DNA of 64,000 nt from Arthrobacter sp. M4 (GCF_020251205.1 NZ_JAIWYX010000009.1:97744-161743); one strand, 5' to 3'; positions 32,535 to 42,278 are shown, numbered from the stretch's first letter. The notes: a model not told the origin generated them from the letters alone. Program-made: numbers and translations.

Positions 32535-34535
32535 GTGAGTGAGGCGCGGATCAATACAGTGGTGCTGGTGGGCGCCGGACCGCGCGGAACCAGCGTTCTG
32601 GAGCGGCTCCTCGCCAATTATGCGGCGTCTGCATCCAGTGAATTATCAAGCACGCCTGCCGGCGACCCGGCGACGGAGGACCCAGGAACCAGGCCCCCGG
32701 CGCTGCACATCGACGTCGTCGATCCTTACCCGGCGGGGCCGGGGCGGGTGTGGCAACCGGGGCAGTCCCGCCTGTACCTCATGAACACCCAATCGTTCTA
32801 CCCAACAGTCATCCCGGAGGATCCCGCGTTGGCGCCGCCGCTGGCCGGTTCCTCGTTCGAGACCTGGCGCATGGAGCGGCGGAAGGACATCGCCGACGGC
32901 CGGACAGAGGGCCTGTCAGCGGAGGAAATCGCCGAACTCCAAGGCCTCGAAGCCAGGGACTTCCCCAGCCGGGCGCTTTATGGAAGGTATCTCCGGACTA
33001 CTTTGGACGCCCTGCTGGAGAAAGTACCGCCGGGGGTTTCGCTGCGCTTCCACGAGACGGAGGCGACGGCGGTGCGCAGGGAAGGCGGTGCCGCGCGGTT
33101 CGCGGTGGAGCTGGCTGACGGCGGCAGGCTGGCGGCGGATGCGGTGGTCCTCTCCCTGGGCCACTTGGAATCCAGGCTGAATCCTGAGCAGCGTTCCTTT
33201 GCAGTTGCCGCGAGCGACCTCGGCCTCAGCTACTTCCCGCCCGCAGCCCCTGCCGACGTCGATTGGTCCAAGGTTCCGGCAGGCGAGCCAGTCCTCGTTC
33301 GTGGCATGGGGCTCAATTTCTTTGATGTGATGGGGCAGCTGACGGAGGGTCGCGGTGGCTCCTTCAGGCACTCTGAGTCAGGCCTCGTCTACGAGCCGTC
33401 GGGGGAGGAACCGCGTATCATCGCAGCGTCCCGTCGCGGCACGCCATACCGTGCCAAGGCCGGCCTTGACTCCTACTACGCGCCGACGCTGCGTCTTCGC
33501 TACCTCACGGAGGCGGCTATCCGCCGCTTCACGGCTGGCGGGATCTTGCCCGGTTTCGACCACGACTTGTGGCCGTTGCTTCACCGGGACTCGCTGTGGG
33601 CGTACTACACCACCCTGGTTTCCCGGCAACCGGACGCCGTGACGGCGAAGGAGGGTTTCCTTGCGGCACTGGAGGAAGCCATGCGCCCGCACGCCCACGC
33701 CGCCGACCACTGGGAAGCCATGGCCAACGAAGTGGTAGCAGACTACGTGTCGCCGAAACACCGGTTGGATCTCCGGGCCCTCGCCGCTCCGCTGGCAGGC
33801 AAATCGTTCAACTCCAGGGACGAACTTGACCGTGCAGTCATCGACTACCTCGACGATGACGCACGCCGCTCCTTCGTGGGAGAGTCGGACCCGGTGAAGA
33901 TGGCAGTGCTGGCCCTTCACGCCGGACGAGCGGTCTTGAAGAGCGTGGTGTCCGACGGCGGCATCACCGACGAGTCTTGGGTCGCCGAACTGCGTGGCTG
34001 GTTCGAATCGTTCGTCGAAGGCCTTGCCAGCGGACCACCTGCCTTGCGGGCGGAGCAATTGGCTGCCCTGGCCCGGGCGGGCGTGGTTGGCTTTGTTGGG
34101 CCAGATCCAAAGTTCAGCATCGATCGCAAGAGCCGGATGTTCACGGCTACGTCACCTTGGGTGCACGACGGTCCAGTGGCCGCACGCTGCCTTATCGAGG
34201 CTTTGGCCCCAGCAAACAAGGTGGCGGCAAGCCAGTCCGTTCTGATGCGTCAGTTGATAGCCGAGGGGCTGGTCCGGCCCAAGCTCATGATGACGCCGGA
34301 GGGCACTCCGGTGCAGACTACTGGCCTGGACGTTGTTCCGCATCCATATCGCCCGGTTGCCGCGAATGGCTCGGTGACGCAGGGGATATACGTGATCGGC
34401 TTGCAGTTGTCCTCTGCCCAGTGGGGGACGGCCATTGCTGCCCAGGCGTTGCCGGCTGTTGGGCCCGCGTTCCGCAGCGGCCAGAGGACGCTGCGGGACG
34501 CGGACGAGATCGCCAAAGCAGTTCTGGGGCTGTGA
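32535..34535 (+). CDS. FAD/NAD(P)-binding protein (HpyO-like)
   Basis: 666 aa from GTG; TAGGCT lies 7 bases before it. Starts with a dinucleotide-binding fold VVLVGAGPRGTSVLERLL, followed by VDPYPAGPGRVWQPGQS and NTQSFYPTVIPE, the pattern of the FAD-NAD(P)-binding family PF13454. These large proteins are often found near oxygenases or siderophore genes, but none is here. VVLSLGHLES is the second nucleotide contact. Reaction unknown. Divergent from the S9 peptidase with 62 bases between start codons. Confidence 0.8.
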   Translation: MSEARINTVVLVGAGPRGTSVLERLLANYAASASSELSSTPAGDPATEDPGTRPPALHIDVVDPYPAGPGRVWQPGQSRLYLMNTQSFYPTVIPEDPALAPPLAGSSFETWRMERRKDIADGRTEGLSAEEIAELQGLEARDFPSRALYGRYLRTTLDALLEKVPPGVSLRFHETEATAVRREGGAARFAVELADGGRLAADAVVLSLGHLESRLNPEQRSFAVAASDLGLSYFPPAAPADVDWSKVPAGEPVLVRGMGLNFFDVMGQLTEGRGGSFRHSESGLVYEPSGEEPRIIAASRRGTPYRAKAGLDSYYAPTLRLRYLTEAAIRRFTAGGILPGFDHDLWPLLHRDSLWAYYTTLVSRQPDAVTAKEGFLAALEEAMRPHAHAADHWEAMANEVVADYVSPKHRLDLRALAAPLAGKSFNSRDELDRAVIDYLDDDARRSFVGESDPVKMAVLALHAGRAVLKSVVSDGGITDESWVAELRGWFESFVEGLASGPPALRAEQLAALARAGVVGFVGPDPKFSIDRKSRMFTATSPWVHDGPVAARCLIEALAPANKVAASQSVLMRQLIAEGLVRPKLMMTPEGTPVQTTGLDVVPHPYRPVAANGSVTQGIYVIGLQLSSAQWGTAIAAQALPAVGPAFRSGQRTLRDADEIAKAVLGL

Positions 34536-34554
34536 AACCAGCCCGGCGGGAATC

Positions 34555-35340
34555 CTAGCCGGCCTGGTTCTCCACCTGATTGAGCTTGAACAGGGCACCC
34601 GTAGGGTCGGTGAGCGTGGCCATGCGGCCGTATGGTGTGTCCACGGGCGCTTCGATCACGGTTGCACCCAGGGAGACGGCCTGCTCCACCGTGGCGTCGA
34701 CGTTGTCCACGCCAAAGTAGACCTGCCACGAGGAGGGCACTTCTTCAGGCAGGTACCCGGACGCATCCATGATTCCTGCCTTCGCGTCGTCGCCCGAGCC
34801 CAAGGTGGTGTAACGGAACTCGGGGGTGTCGCTCTCAACCACCGTTTCCCAGCCGAAGACCCTTTCATAGAATTCGACCGCCGAACGGTAATCCTTGGAT
34901 TGAAGGTCGAGCCAAACCACAGTGCCGGGTTCGCCGGACAGCTCGTAGCCTTGATGGTTGCCAAACTGCCACGCGCCCACAGCGGCACCGGATGAGTCTC
35001 CGTACATCGCCATCCAACCCTGTTCCGGCACATCCATCGGTTCGAGGAATACCTGGCCGCCGTTGGCGCGGGCTGCCTCCGTGACGGCGTTGATGTCTGC
35101 TGCTCGAAGATAGGTGGACCAGACATCCGGCATCTGCGCCATGTCCTGCTGTTTTTGCATGATCCCGGCCACGGTTTTCCCGTCCTTGGACGCGGTGATG
35201 TAGCCGCCGTAAAGTTCCTGGTCCCCGGTTTGGAATGTCCAGCCGAAGAGGGCGCCGTAAAACTCCTTGGCCTTCTCCGTGTCCGAGGTCATGAGGTCAA
35301 CCCAGCAAGGATCTCCGGGTGTGATGTCTGGCTTGGGCAT
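34555..35340 (-). CDS. VOC-family protein with two glyoxalase-like domains
   Basis: 261 aa; GGAGAG before the ATG. Two vicinal-oxygen-chelate modules (about 8-120 and 135-258), each with the W.DL...D...A..FY...FGW pattern (VDLMTSDTEKAKEFYGALFGW; LQSKDYRSAVEFYERVFGWE). Actinobacterial members have been called hydroxylases of aromatic natural products, but annotation is weak. Stands alone; convergent with the preceding gene. Confidence 0.85.
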   Translation of the reverse strand: MPKPDITPGDPCWVDLMTSDTEKAKEFYGALFGWTFQTGDQELYGGYITASKDGKTVAGIMQKQQDMAQMPDVWSTYLRAADINAVTEAARANGGQVFLEPMDVPEQGWMAMYGDSSGAAVGAWQFGNHQGYELSGEPGTVVWLDLQSKDYRSAVEFYERVFGWETVVESDTPEFRYTTLGSGDDAKAGIMDASGYLPEEVPSSWQVYFGVDNVDATVEQAVSLGATVIEAPVDTPYGRMATLTDPTGALFKLNQVENQAG

Positions 35341-35483
35341 GATGTGGCTCTCCTATCCTCTCCGCGGCACGCCACGGCAGTCAGTTGTGTTGATCAAGTG
35401 TGTTTGATCGGGTGGAGACACTCTGAACCCTATTGCCGGGGTATGACAGGTTTCAATGGCCCGGGGGAAGCCTGAGGAGAAAC

Positions 35484-35524
35484 GTCAGGGCCCCGGAGCT
35501 GATAACCAGCACCGGGGCCCTGAC
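35484..35524 (-). terminator. Terminator of tRNA-Ser(TGA)
   Basis: Perfect 13-bp arms GTCAGGGCCCCGG and CCGGGGCCCTGAC, loop of 15 bases, 6 bases beyond the tRNA. Confidence 0.8.
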
Positions 35525-35530
35525 CTGTTG

Positions 35531-35618
35531 CGGAAGGTATGGGATTTGAACCCATGAGGCGGGGTTGCCGCCTACTGGTTTTCAAGACCAGCTCCTTCGG
35601 CCGCTCGGACAACCTTCC
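35531..35618 (-). tRNA. tRNA-Ser (anticodon TGA)
   Basis: 88 nt with a long variable arm (GGCGG/CCGCC). Acceptor GGAAGGT/ACCTTCC with discriminator G, anticodon stem CTGGT/ACCAG around CTTGAAA, T arm ATGGG-TTCAAAT-CCCAT. Confidence 0.96.
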
Positions 35619-35724
35619 CTGCCTAGTAGTGTTTCATAGCAGTTGGCTGCAACAAAAACTTTCGGCCGAATTTTCCGGGTGGACAACATCATCGGCCCGG
35701 GGCGGCAGGGATCGGAGGTCGTAA

Positions 35725-36708
35725 ATGAAGGCCGTGTTCATCGCCCAAGCGGGCGGTCCAGAAGTGCTCGAAGTCCGGGACGTCCCGTCACCGGTGCCTG
35801 GCCCGGGAGAGGTGCTCATCGACGTCGTCGCCGCGGGCTTGAACCGCGCGGATGTACAGCAGAGGCGGGGCTACTATCCACCTCCGCCGGGGGCATCCGA
35901 GATCCCGGGGCTGGAGGTCTCTGGCCGCGTTGCGGCCTTCGGCCCCAACGTCAGCAAGCCATTTTCCGTGGGGGACAAGGTTGTCGCCCTGCTGGCCGGC
36001 GGCGGCTACGCCCAGCAGGTGGCCGCGCCTGCGGAGCAGGTTCTCAGGGTTCCCGACGGCGTCGACCTGGTCACGGCGGCAGCCCTCCCCGAAGTGGCCG
36101 CCACCGTCTACTCCAACCTGGTTATGACCGCCCAACTGCAACCCGGTGAGACGGTGTTGATCCATGGGGCTACGGGCGGCATCGGCACCATGGCCATCCA
36201 GTTGGCCAAGGCAATGGGCGCACGCGTGGCAACAACCGCCGGAACCGAGGAGAAAGTCGGCACCGCCAAGGCTTTCCTCGGTGCGGACATCGCCATCAAC
36301 TACGCTGAAGAAGACTTCCCCGAAATCCTCAAGCAAAACACCGGCGGCCACGGAGCGGACGTGATCCTGGACGTGGTTGGTGCCAAGTACCTGGCAAAGA
36401 ACATTGAGGCGCTGGCGGACTACGGCAGGCTCATTGTCATCGGCCTGCAGGGCGGCACCAAGGCGGAAATCGACCTGGGCAAGCTGCTGTCCAAGCGCGC
36501 GGCGGTAATAGCAACGGCCCTGCGGCCCCGTCCTGTCGCGGAAAAGGGCATCATCATGAACGCCGTGCGTGAGCATGTGTGGCCGCTGCTCACCGACGGG
36601 CGCGTCAAACCCTTGGTAGCCAAGACCTTCCCGCTGGACCAGGTCCGCCAGGCGCATGAGTACTTTGACAGCGGCGACCATGTGGGCAAGGTCCTCCTGG
36701 TGCTGTAG
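35725..36708 (+). CDS. NAD(P)H quinone oxidoreductase, zinc-free MDR family (PIG3-like)
   Basis: 327 aa, GGAGG 7 bases before ATG. Medium-chain dehydrogenase fold without Zn ligands: AGLNRADVQQRRGYYPPPPG and IPGLEVSG in the catalytic domain, NADPH loop HGATGGIGTMAIQLAKAMGA. Matches the TP53I3/PIG3 quinone reductase type. Followed 8 bases later by a PadR regulator, likely its own controller. Confidence 0.9.
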   Translation: MKAVFIAQAGGPEVLEVRDVPSPVPGPGEVLIDVVAAGLNRADVQQRRGYYPPPPGASEIPGLEVSGRVAAFGPNVSKPFSVGDKVVALLAGGGYAQQVAAPAEQVLRVPDGVDLVTAAALPEVAATVYSNLVMTAQLQPGETVLIHGATGGIGTMAIQLAKAMGARVATTAGTEEKVGTAKAFLGADIAINYAEEDFPEILKQNTGGHGADVILDVVGAKYLAKNIEALADYGRLIVIGLQGGTKAEIDLGKLLSKRAAVIATALRPRPVAEKGIIMNAVREHVWPLLTDGRVKPLVAKTFPLDQVRQAHEYFDSGDHVGKVLLVL

Positions 36709-36716
36709 GAGGAAAG

Positions 36717-37259
36717 ATGTCCATCCGCCACAGCATTCTTGCGCTTCTGTACCATCAGCCTCGCCACGGCTACCAGTTGCGGAGCGAGTTTGAAACCCGT
36801 ACCCGGCGCGCCTGGCCCTTGAACATTGGCCAGGTCTACACAACGCTGGACCGCCTGGAGCGGGACGGCCTGGTCCGCAGCGAGGAAAACTCCGACGACG
36901 GCGACACGCGCGTCATCTACGACCTGACCGCGGCGGGACGCGCCGAAGCGGACCAGTGGTTCGCGTCCGCCGTCGGGCGTTCCGACCCGCCCCGTGACGA
37001 ACTGGCCATCAAAATGGCGCTGGCCGTCACTCTTCCTGGAGTTGACGTGGCAGCCGTCATCACGGCCCAGCGCGCAGCCACCCTTGCGGTCCTCCAGGAC
37101 TACACCAAAGCCCGCCGTGAGACATCGGCCAACCAAAGGGCTTCGGACACGGCCACCCTCTTGATCCTCGATTCCTTGATCTTCCATGCGGAGGCGGAAC
37201 TGCGCTGGCTGGACCTGTGCGAGGCGAGAATGATGCAGCTGGAACAGAACGGGGCCTGA
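36717..37259 (+). CDS. PadR-family transcriptional regulator
   Basis: 180 aa, GGAGG just upstream. Winged helix MSIRHSILALLYHQPRHGYQLRSEFE...WPLNIGQVYTTLDRLERDGLV, and a C-terminal dimer helix pair of the Vir-like type. Cotranscribed with the quinone oxidoreductase. PadR proteins often answer to phenolic or quinone-like compounds; that fits the partner but is inference. Confidence 0.9.
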   Translation: MSIRHSILALLYHQPRHGYQLRSEFETRTRRAWPLNIGQVYTTLDRLERDGLVRSEENSDDGDTRVIYDLTAAGRAEADQWFASAVGRSDPPRDELAIKMALAVTLPGVDVAAVITAQRAATLAVLQDYTKARRETSANQRASDTATLLILDSLIFHAEAELRWLDLCEARMMQLEQNGA

Positions 37260-37389
37260 CGCTCACCGCACAACCAATGCCGCTCATCGCATTTCCTCCA
37301 CACACCGGGGCGCCGTTGTGTTCTGGGTCATAGTGCTCTGCTAGCTTGCTCTCCGGCATTGCCTGCCCGGCGGCACTCAAGGAGGAGAC

Positions 37390-39696
37390 ATGGATCAACG
37401 GCCCGATGCAACCCAGCGGCCCGATGCAACCCAAATGGCGGGAGGAGCGGCGGACATACTTTCCCACGAGCCTTCGCTGCCGCCCCCGGCTTTGGACGAC
37501 GACGTCCGGGAAGCTGAAGAACGCGGCTGGACACCCGCCAAGATTGGCCTCTGGGCGGTGATTTCGTTGCTTGGAGGCCTGGCATGGATCATGCTGGCAC
37601 TTGTGCGTGGCGAGACTGTCAACGCAATTTGGTTTGTTTTTGCCTCGGTGTGTACGTACTTCATCGCCTACCGCTTCTACTCCAAGGTCATCGAGCGCTA
37701 CCTCCTCAAGCCCAACGACCGCAGGGCCACTCCAGCGGAGTACAAGGCGGACGGCAAGGACTTTGTTCGCACTGACCGGAACGTCCTCTTCGGCCACCAT
37801 TTCGCAGCCATCGCCGGCGCCGGACCGCTGGTTGGTCCGGTGATTGCGGCGCAGATGGGATACCTGCCCGGCACGATCTGGATTGTGGTCGGCGTCGTCC
37901 TGGCCGGGGCAGTCCAGGACTATCTGGTGATGTTCTTTTCGATGCGCCGCGGCGGACGCTCGCTTGGCCAGATGGCTCGCGAGGAACTGGGCGTTATTGG
38001 CGGAACGGCAGCTCTGGTCGCCACGCTGCTGATCATGATTATCATCGTGGCCATCCTGGCCCTAGTAGTGGTGAACGCCCTGGGTGAAAGCCCGTGGGGC
38101 GTTTTCTCGGTTGGCATGACCATTCCAATCGCCCTCTTCATGGGCGTCTACCTGCGCTTCATCCGGCCTGGCAAGGTCATGGAGGTCTCGCTTATCGGCT
38201 TTGTGTTGCTCATGGCTGCCATCATCGGCGGCGGATTTGTCGCAGATACGGAATGGGGTGCCGCCTTCTTCCACCTGGACCGGGTGACCATTGCATGGGG
38301 AATTATCGTCTACGGGTTCATCGCAGCGGTATTGCCCGTGTGGCTCCTGCTGGCACCGCGAGACTACCTGTCCACGTTTATGAAGATCGGCGTCATCGTG
38401 ATGCTGGCTGTTGCCATCGTGGTGGTCCGCCCTGAGATCACTGTGCCGGCATTCAGCGAATTCGCCGGCAAGGAGAACGGCCCTGTCTTCTCCGGAGCCC
38501 TGTTCCCCTTCCTCTTCGTGACCATCGCCTGCGGCGCGCTCTCCGGCTTCCATGCGCTGATTTCCTCTGGCACTACACCCAAACTGATCGAGAAGGAGCG
38601 GCAAACCCGGTTCATCGGCTACGGCGGCATGCTGATGGAGTCGTTCGTCGCGATCATGGCACTTGTGGCGGCGATTTCGATCGACCGAGGCATCTACTTC
38701 GCCATGAACGCTCCCGCGGCGCTGACTGGAGGCACGGTGGAAACGGCTGCCCAATGGGTCAACAGCCTCGGCCTCGCCAACGTAAGCCTGACGCCTGACG
38801 TGTTGGCCCAGACTGCCAAGGACGTCGGCGAATCCACCATCGTTTCGCGTTCGGGCGGAGCCCCGACCCTTGCCGTGGGATTGGCGCACATCATGCAGCA
38901 GTTCATCGGCGGTCCGGCGATGATGGCTTTCTGGTACCACTTCGCCATCATGTTCGAGGCGCTGTTCATCCTGACGGCGGTCGACGCCGGCACCCGGGTA
39001 GCGCGCTTCATGCTGCAGGACTCCATCGGCAACTTCGTCCCGAAGTTCAAGGAAGCCTCCTGGCGCCCCGGCGCCTGGTTGTGCACAGCTGTGATGGTGG
39101 CAGCTTGGGGTGCAGTCCTGCTGATGGGCGTCACCGATCCTTTGGGCGGCATCAACACTCTCTTCCCGCTCTTCGGCATCGCCAACCAGCTGCTGGCGGC
39201 TATTGCATTGGCTGTCTGCCTGGCTATCGCGGCAAAGAAGGGAACCTTCAAATTCCTTTGGATCCCCGCCGTCCCCCTCGCATTTGCCGCAGTTGTGACC
39301 ATCACGGCGAGCTTCCACAAGATCTTCTTGCCGGTTCCGGCGGTAGGTTACTTTGCCAACAACGCCGCCTTCGCAAAGGCGCTCGCGGAGGGCAAAACCT
39401 CCTTCGGCACAGCCAAGACGGTGGCCGCGATGGAAGCCGTCGTTCGGAATACGATGATCCAGGGCGTCCTGTCAGTAGTGTTCGTTGTCCTCAGCATTGT
39501 GGTGATCCTGACTGCCTTGGTAGCCACGGTGAAGTCCCTCCGCGCAGGCGGTGGAACGGACCACGAAGACCCGGCCAAGCCATCGCGCGTCTTTGCTCCC
39601 GCCGGCCTCGTTCCCACTCCTGCTGAGCGCGAACTCATGGCCGAGTGGAACGCCCTGCCGGCAGGGAAGCGGCTGCAGCAGGCAGGACATCACTGA
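37390..39696 (+). CDS. cstA: Carbon starvation protein / pyruvate transporter CstA
   Basis: 768 aa, GGAGG before ATG. About 16-18 membrane helices; CstA signatures ATPAEYKADGKDFVRTDRNVLFGHHFAAIAGAGPLVGP and GHISSGT-type loop (GFHALISSGTTPKLIEKE). Family members take up pyruvate or peptides during carbon limitation. The N-terminus has a duplicated RPDATQ. Its stop overlaps the YjiX start by one base. Confidence 0.95.
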   Translation: MDQRPDATQRPDATQMAGGAADILSHEPSLPPPALDDDVREAEERGWTPAKIGLWAVISLLGGLAWIMLALVRGETVNAIWFVFASVCTYFIAYRFYSKVIERYLLKPNDRRATPAEYKADGKDFVRTDRNVLFGHHFAAIAGAGPLVGPVIAAQMGYLPGTIWIVVGVVLAGAVQDYLVMFFSMRRGGRSLGQMAREELGVIGGTAALVATLLIMIIIVAILALVVVNALGESPWGVFSVGMTIPIALFMGVYLRFIRPGKVMEVSLIGFVLLMAAIIGGGFVADTEWGAAFFHLDRVTIAWGIIVYGFIAAVLPVWLLLAPRDYLSTFMKIGVIVMLAVAIVVVRPEITVPAFSEFAGKENGPVFSGALFPFLFVTIACGALSGFHALISSGTTPKLIEKERQTRFIGYGGMLMESFVAIMALVAAISIDRGIYFAMNAPAALTGGTVETAAQWVNSLGLANVSLTPDVLAQTAKDVGESTIVSRSGGAPTLAVGLAHIMQQFIGGPAMMAFWYHFAIMFEALFILTAVDAGTRVARFMLQDSIGNFVPKFKEASWRPGAWLCTAVMVAAWGAVLLMGVTDPLGGINTLFPLFGIANQLLAAIALAVCLAIAAKKGTFKFLWIPAVPLAFAAVVTITASFHKIFLPVPAVGYFANNAAFAKALAEGKTSFGTAKTVAAMEAVVRNTMIQGVLSVVFVVLSIVVILTALVATVKSLRAGGGTDHEDPAKPSRVFAPAGLVPTPAERELMAEWNALPAGKRLQQAGHH

Positions 39697-39887
39697 TGCG
39701 CCAGTTCGCAGTCAGGCTTCGTGGGCTGGTGGGCTACCTTGAAGGCGTCCTGGGAGCGGACGCGTACCGCAAGTACTTAGCCCACCACCACGAAGCGGGG
39801 CACGCGTTTCCGCCTATGACCGAACGTGAATTCTGGCGCGACCGGACAGATCGGCAGGATACGTCCCCTCAAGGACGGTGCTGCTGA
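39696..39887 (+). CDS. YbdD/YjiX-family small protein
   Basis: 63 aa, starting inside the cstA stop codon (TGATG). LVGYLEGVLGADAYRKYLAHHHEAGH and PPMTEREFWRDRTDRQ are the family signature. Always found after cstA-type genes; probably an accessory subunit of the transporter. The CC end is unusual but the frame is otherwise standard. Confidence 0.92.
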   Translation: MRQFAVRLRGLVGYLEGVLGADAYRKYLAHHHEAGHAFPPMTEREFWRDRTDRQDTSPQGRCC

Positions 39888-39909
39888 GTCGATGGCTCAG
39901 AGCATGATC

Positions 39910-39952
39910 CAGGGAGCCCTGCCTGGTCGAAAAACGCTGGGAGGGCTCCCTG
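39910..39952 (+). terminator. Hairpin after cstA-yjiX
   Basis: Arms CAGGGAGCCCT and AGGGCTCCCTG, 11 bp perfect, 21-base loop. No T-run follows; a 15-base direct repeat CTCCCTGCCCGTTAA does. Confidence 0.55.
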
Positions 39953-40084
39953 CCCGTTAACTCCCTGCCCGTTAAGTGGCCGGGCGCGGCGGGGCTATCC
40001 ATGGCGGCGCTATTTCGCTAAGGACGAATCCCAAATTCCGGTCATCCCGCAGGTCGGGTCATCACAGCATGAGAGTATGAACAG

Positions 40085-40738
40085 ATGAGCGATCTGCCGG
40101 ACACTCAGCCCGCAAACCAGCCCACGGATGACATTCCCGTAGAGGGCACCACCCTTGATGCAGCCAATGGTCGGCCGCAGCCACACAGTGATGCCGCAGG
40201 CGGTTCCGCGGACAAGGCAGGAAGCCGAACCAAGGGAACCAGCCTGCAGGACCTCGTGGATCAACCTGCCAAGGTGATGCGGATCGGCACCATGATTCGC
40301 CAGCTTTTGGAGGAAGTGAAGAGCGCTCCCCTGGACGACGCCGCCCGGGGACGACTGGCCGAAATCCACGAGCGTTCCATCAAAGAGCTTGAGGATGGCC
40401 TGGCCCCGGAACTCGTGGATGAGCTGGAGCGGATCAGCCTGCCTTTCCCGGAAGCCGGGGCTCCCTCCGATGCGGAGCTGCGAATCGCCCAGGCCCAGCT
40501 AGTTGGCTGGTTGGAAGGACTTTTCCACGGCATCCAGACGGCCATCGCCGCCCAGCATGCTGCGCGAGAGCACGCTGCCGCACAGTTGCAAATGCGTCAG
40601 CTGCCGCCCGGCACCGTCATAGCCCCCGGCGTCGTGATCGGTGAAAATGGCGAACCGCAGCGCGCACCCGTCGGTGAGCACGCCCAGCAGGCCGCTGCCC
40701 AGGACGATCGGGACCACGGACCCGGCCAGTACTTGTGA
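40085..40738 (+). CDS. bpa: Bacterial proteasome activator Bpa/PafE
   Basis: 217 aa. DUF2587-type helical core (about 50-165: LQDLVDQPAKVMRIGTMIRQLLEEVK, LEGLFHGIQTAIAAQHAA) with disordered ends, and the terminal GQYL tetrapeptide used by Bpa to dock on the 20S proteasome and open its gate. It forms a ring that feeds unfolded proteins without ATP. Presence implies a proteasome elsewhere on the chromosome. The stop overlaps the next gene by 4 bases (GTGA). Confidence 0.92.
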   Translation: MSDLPDTQPANQPTDDIPVEGTTLDAANGRPQPHSDAAGGSADKAGSRTKGTSLQDLVDQPAKVMRIGTMIRQLLEEVKSAPLDDAARGRLAEIHERSIKELEDGLAPELVDELERISLPFPEAGAPSDAELRIAQAQLVGWLEGLFHGIQTAIAAQHAAREHAAAQLQMRQLPPGTVIAPGVVIGENGEPQRAPVGEHAQQAAAQDDRDHGPGQYL

Positions 40739-41187
40739 AGTCGGTCGTGGGATTCCTGGGGGCCGTCCGCCAAGGACGGAAAGACGACGCGGAGCTCGGC
40801 AAGGGCTTATGGCGGCGCGCCCACGATCGCTTCATCCGTGGCCTTGACCGGTACCACCAGGTCCTTGAGGGCTTTGAGGACGACCCCTTGTACCTGGAAC
40901 TGGTGGAAGTGGCTAACGCCTTGGCTGACCTTTCGTCCCGCGTACGGGTGGTCTGTATTGAGGCGCAGAGGCGCTGCCCCAGCGACGGCCTTGACGTTCC
41001 CGGATCCCTGGCTGGCGTTCACCGGGCGCTGTCCCGTGCCGGGAACTCATTAGCGACGACGGCGGAGGCCGCCGCGATGCTGCGGCTCGCAGTGGGTCCG
41101 GTGCCGGTGGGGGCTGTATCTGTCTGGCGTCGTGCTGAGGCCGTCGCCGAGCAGGTGGAGGCAGCCGAGCAACTACTCAACAGCTAG
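40735..41187 (+). CDS. Unknown helical protein coupled to the proteasome activator
   Basis: 150 aa from GTG overlapping the bpa stop, so translation is coupled. Predicted all-helical and soluble: RRAHDRFIRGLDRYHQVLEGFEDDPLYLELVEVANALADLSSRVRVVC, then an Ala/Val-rich second half. No membrane segment, no motif known to me. Tight coupling suggests a role with Bpa, perhaps as adaptor or modulator, but nothing in the sequence proves it. Confidence 0.8.
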   Translation: MKSVVGFLGAVRQGRKDDAELGKGLWRRAHDRFIRGLDRYHQVLEGFEDDPLYLELVEVANALADLSSRVRVVCIEAQRRCPSDGLDVPGSLAGVHRALSRAGNSLATTAEAAAMLRLAVGPVPVGAVSVWRRAEAVAEQVEAAEQLLNS

Positions 41188-41305
41188 ATCGCCCGGAAAG
41201 ATAGCTGCACGTGCGGTTATTCCCAGCCTGCAACAATTTCGCGCCTAGCTTAGCTGTATGACTTTCCTTGGCCGGATGCAGTTCATGACTGGCAGGATGG
41301 AATCC

Positions 41306-42145
41306 ATGACTTCGTCACCGAACCTGACTTTCAACGACGGCAACGCCATCCCCCAGCTCGGCTACGGGGTGTGGCAGGTTGAAGACAATGTAGCCGAAAA
41401 GGTGGTCCGCCAAGCCTTTGAGGCCGGCTACCGTCACATTGACACTGCCAAGATTTACGGCAACGAGGCAGGCGTCGGTCGGGCGATTGCCAGCTCGGGC
41501 CTGTCCCGCGAAGAGCTGTTCATCACCACCAAGCTATGGAACTCCGATCAGGGCTTCGACTCGACGCTGAAGGCCTTCGACGAGTCGCTGGACCGTCTTG
41601 GGCTCGAGACCCTCGACCTGTACCTGATCCACTGGCTGCAGCCCAAGCAGGACAAGTTCGTGGACACCTGGAAGGCCCTCATCGAGCTCCAGAAGCAGGG
41701 CAAGGTCAAGTCCATTGGTGTCTCCAACTTCACCGTTGAGGGCTTGCAGCGCATCATCGAGGAGACCGGTGTAGTTCCGGCCATCAACCAGATCGAACTG
41801 CACCCGTTCTTCAACCAGGCGGAGTTGCGCAGTTTTGGTGCCGCCAACGGAATCCTCACCCAGGCCTGGTCTCCGCTGGGACAGGGTGGTGAACTGTTGG
41901 GCGACCCGGCGATCGCCCAAATTGCGGCCAAGCACGGTGCTACGCCCGCCCAGGTGGTAATCGCTTGGCACCTGGCCATCGGCAACGTGGTCATCCCCAA
42001 GTCAGTCACCGAGTCCCGCATCCAGGAGAACTTCGCTGCGCTGAACGTCACGCTGGACGAGGCAGACATCGCGGCCATCAATGACCTGGACCGGGGCGCC
42101 GAAGGCCGCATCGGCCCGAACCCTGCGGTTTCAGACTTCGCCTAA
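41306..42145 (+). CDS. Aldo/keto reductase
   Basis: 279 aa from ATG 41306 (AGGA 8 bases upstream). Tetrad: Asp in RHIDTAKIYGNE, the same Tyr (AKIYGN), Lys in FITTKLWNSD, His in YLIHW. NADPH-binding VIPKSVTESRIQEN. Closest to the 2,5-diketo-gluconate reductase group. An upstream ATG at 41258 sits 6 bases after TAGCTT, so the mRNA probably starts there; a 16-residue longer protein cannot be excluded. Confidence 0.9.
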   Translation: MTSSPNLTFNDGNAIPQLGYGVWQVEDNVAEKVVRQAFEAGYRHIDTAKIYGNEAGVGRAIASSGLSREELFITTKLWNSDQGFDSTLKAFDESLDRLGLETLDLYLIHWLQPKQDKFVDTWKALIELQKQGKVKSIGVSNFTVEGLQRIIEETGVVPAINQIELHPFFNQAELRSFGAANGILTQAWSPLGQGGELLGDPAIAQIAAKHGATPAQVVIAWHLAIGNVVIPKSVTESRIQENFAALNVTLDEADIAAINDLDRGAEGRIGPNPAVSDFA

Positions 42146-42198
42146 GGCGCGGAGCCTCAAACGCCGCCCCAAAGCCTGGCGTCCGGATTAGAAACGCA

Positions 42199-42226
42199 GC
42201 GGCCCCGCACTCGAGTGCGGGGCCGC
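42199..42226 (+). terminator. GC palindrome after the aldo/keto reductase
   Basis: Perfect 14-bp arms meeting at CTCGAG (GCGGCCCCGCACTC / GAGTGCGGGGCCGC). No T-run. Confidence 0.65.
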
Positions 42227-42278
42227 CGTCGTCTCCGCGTCATGTCTGAGGTGCCCGAACTATCAGCGGGTAAAAGCA

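Noticed and set aside
38062..39318. 418-codon minus-strand frame opposite cstA
   Set aside because: Antisense to cstA; no motif and no start signal.
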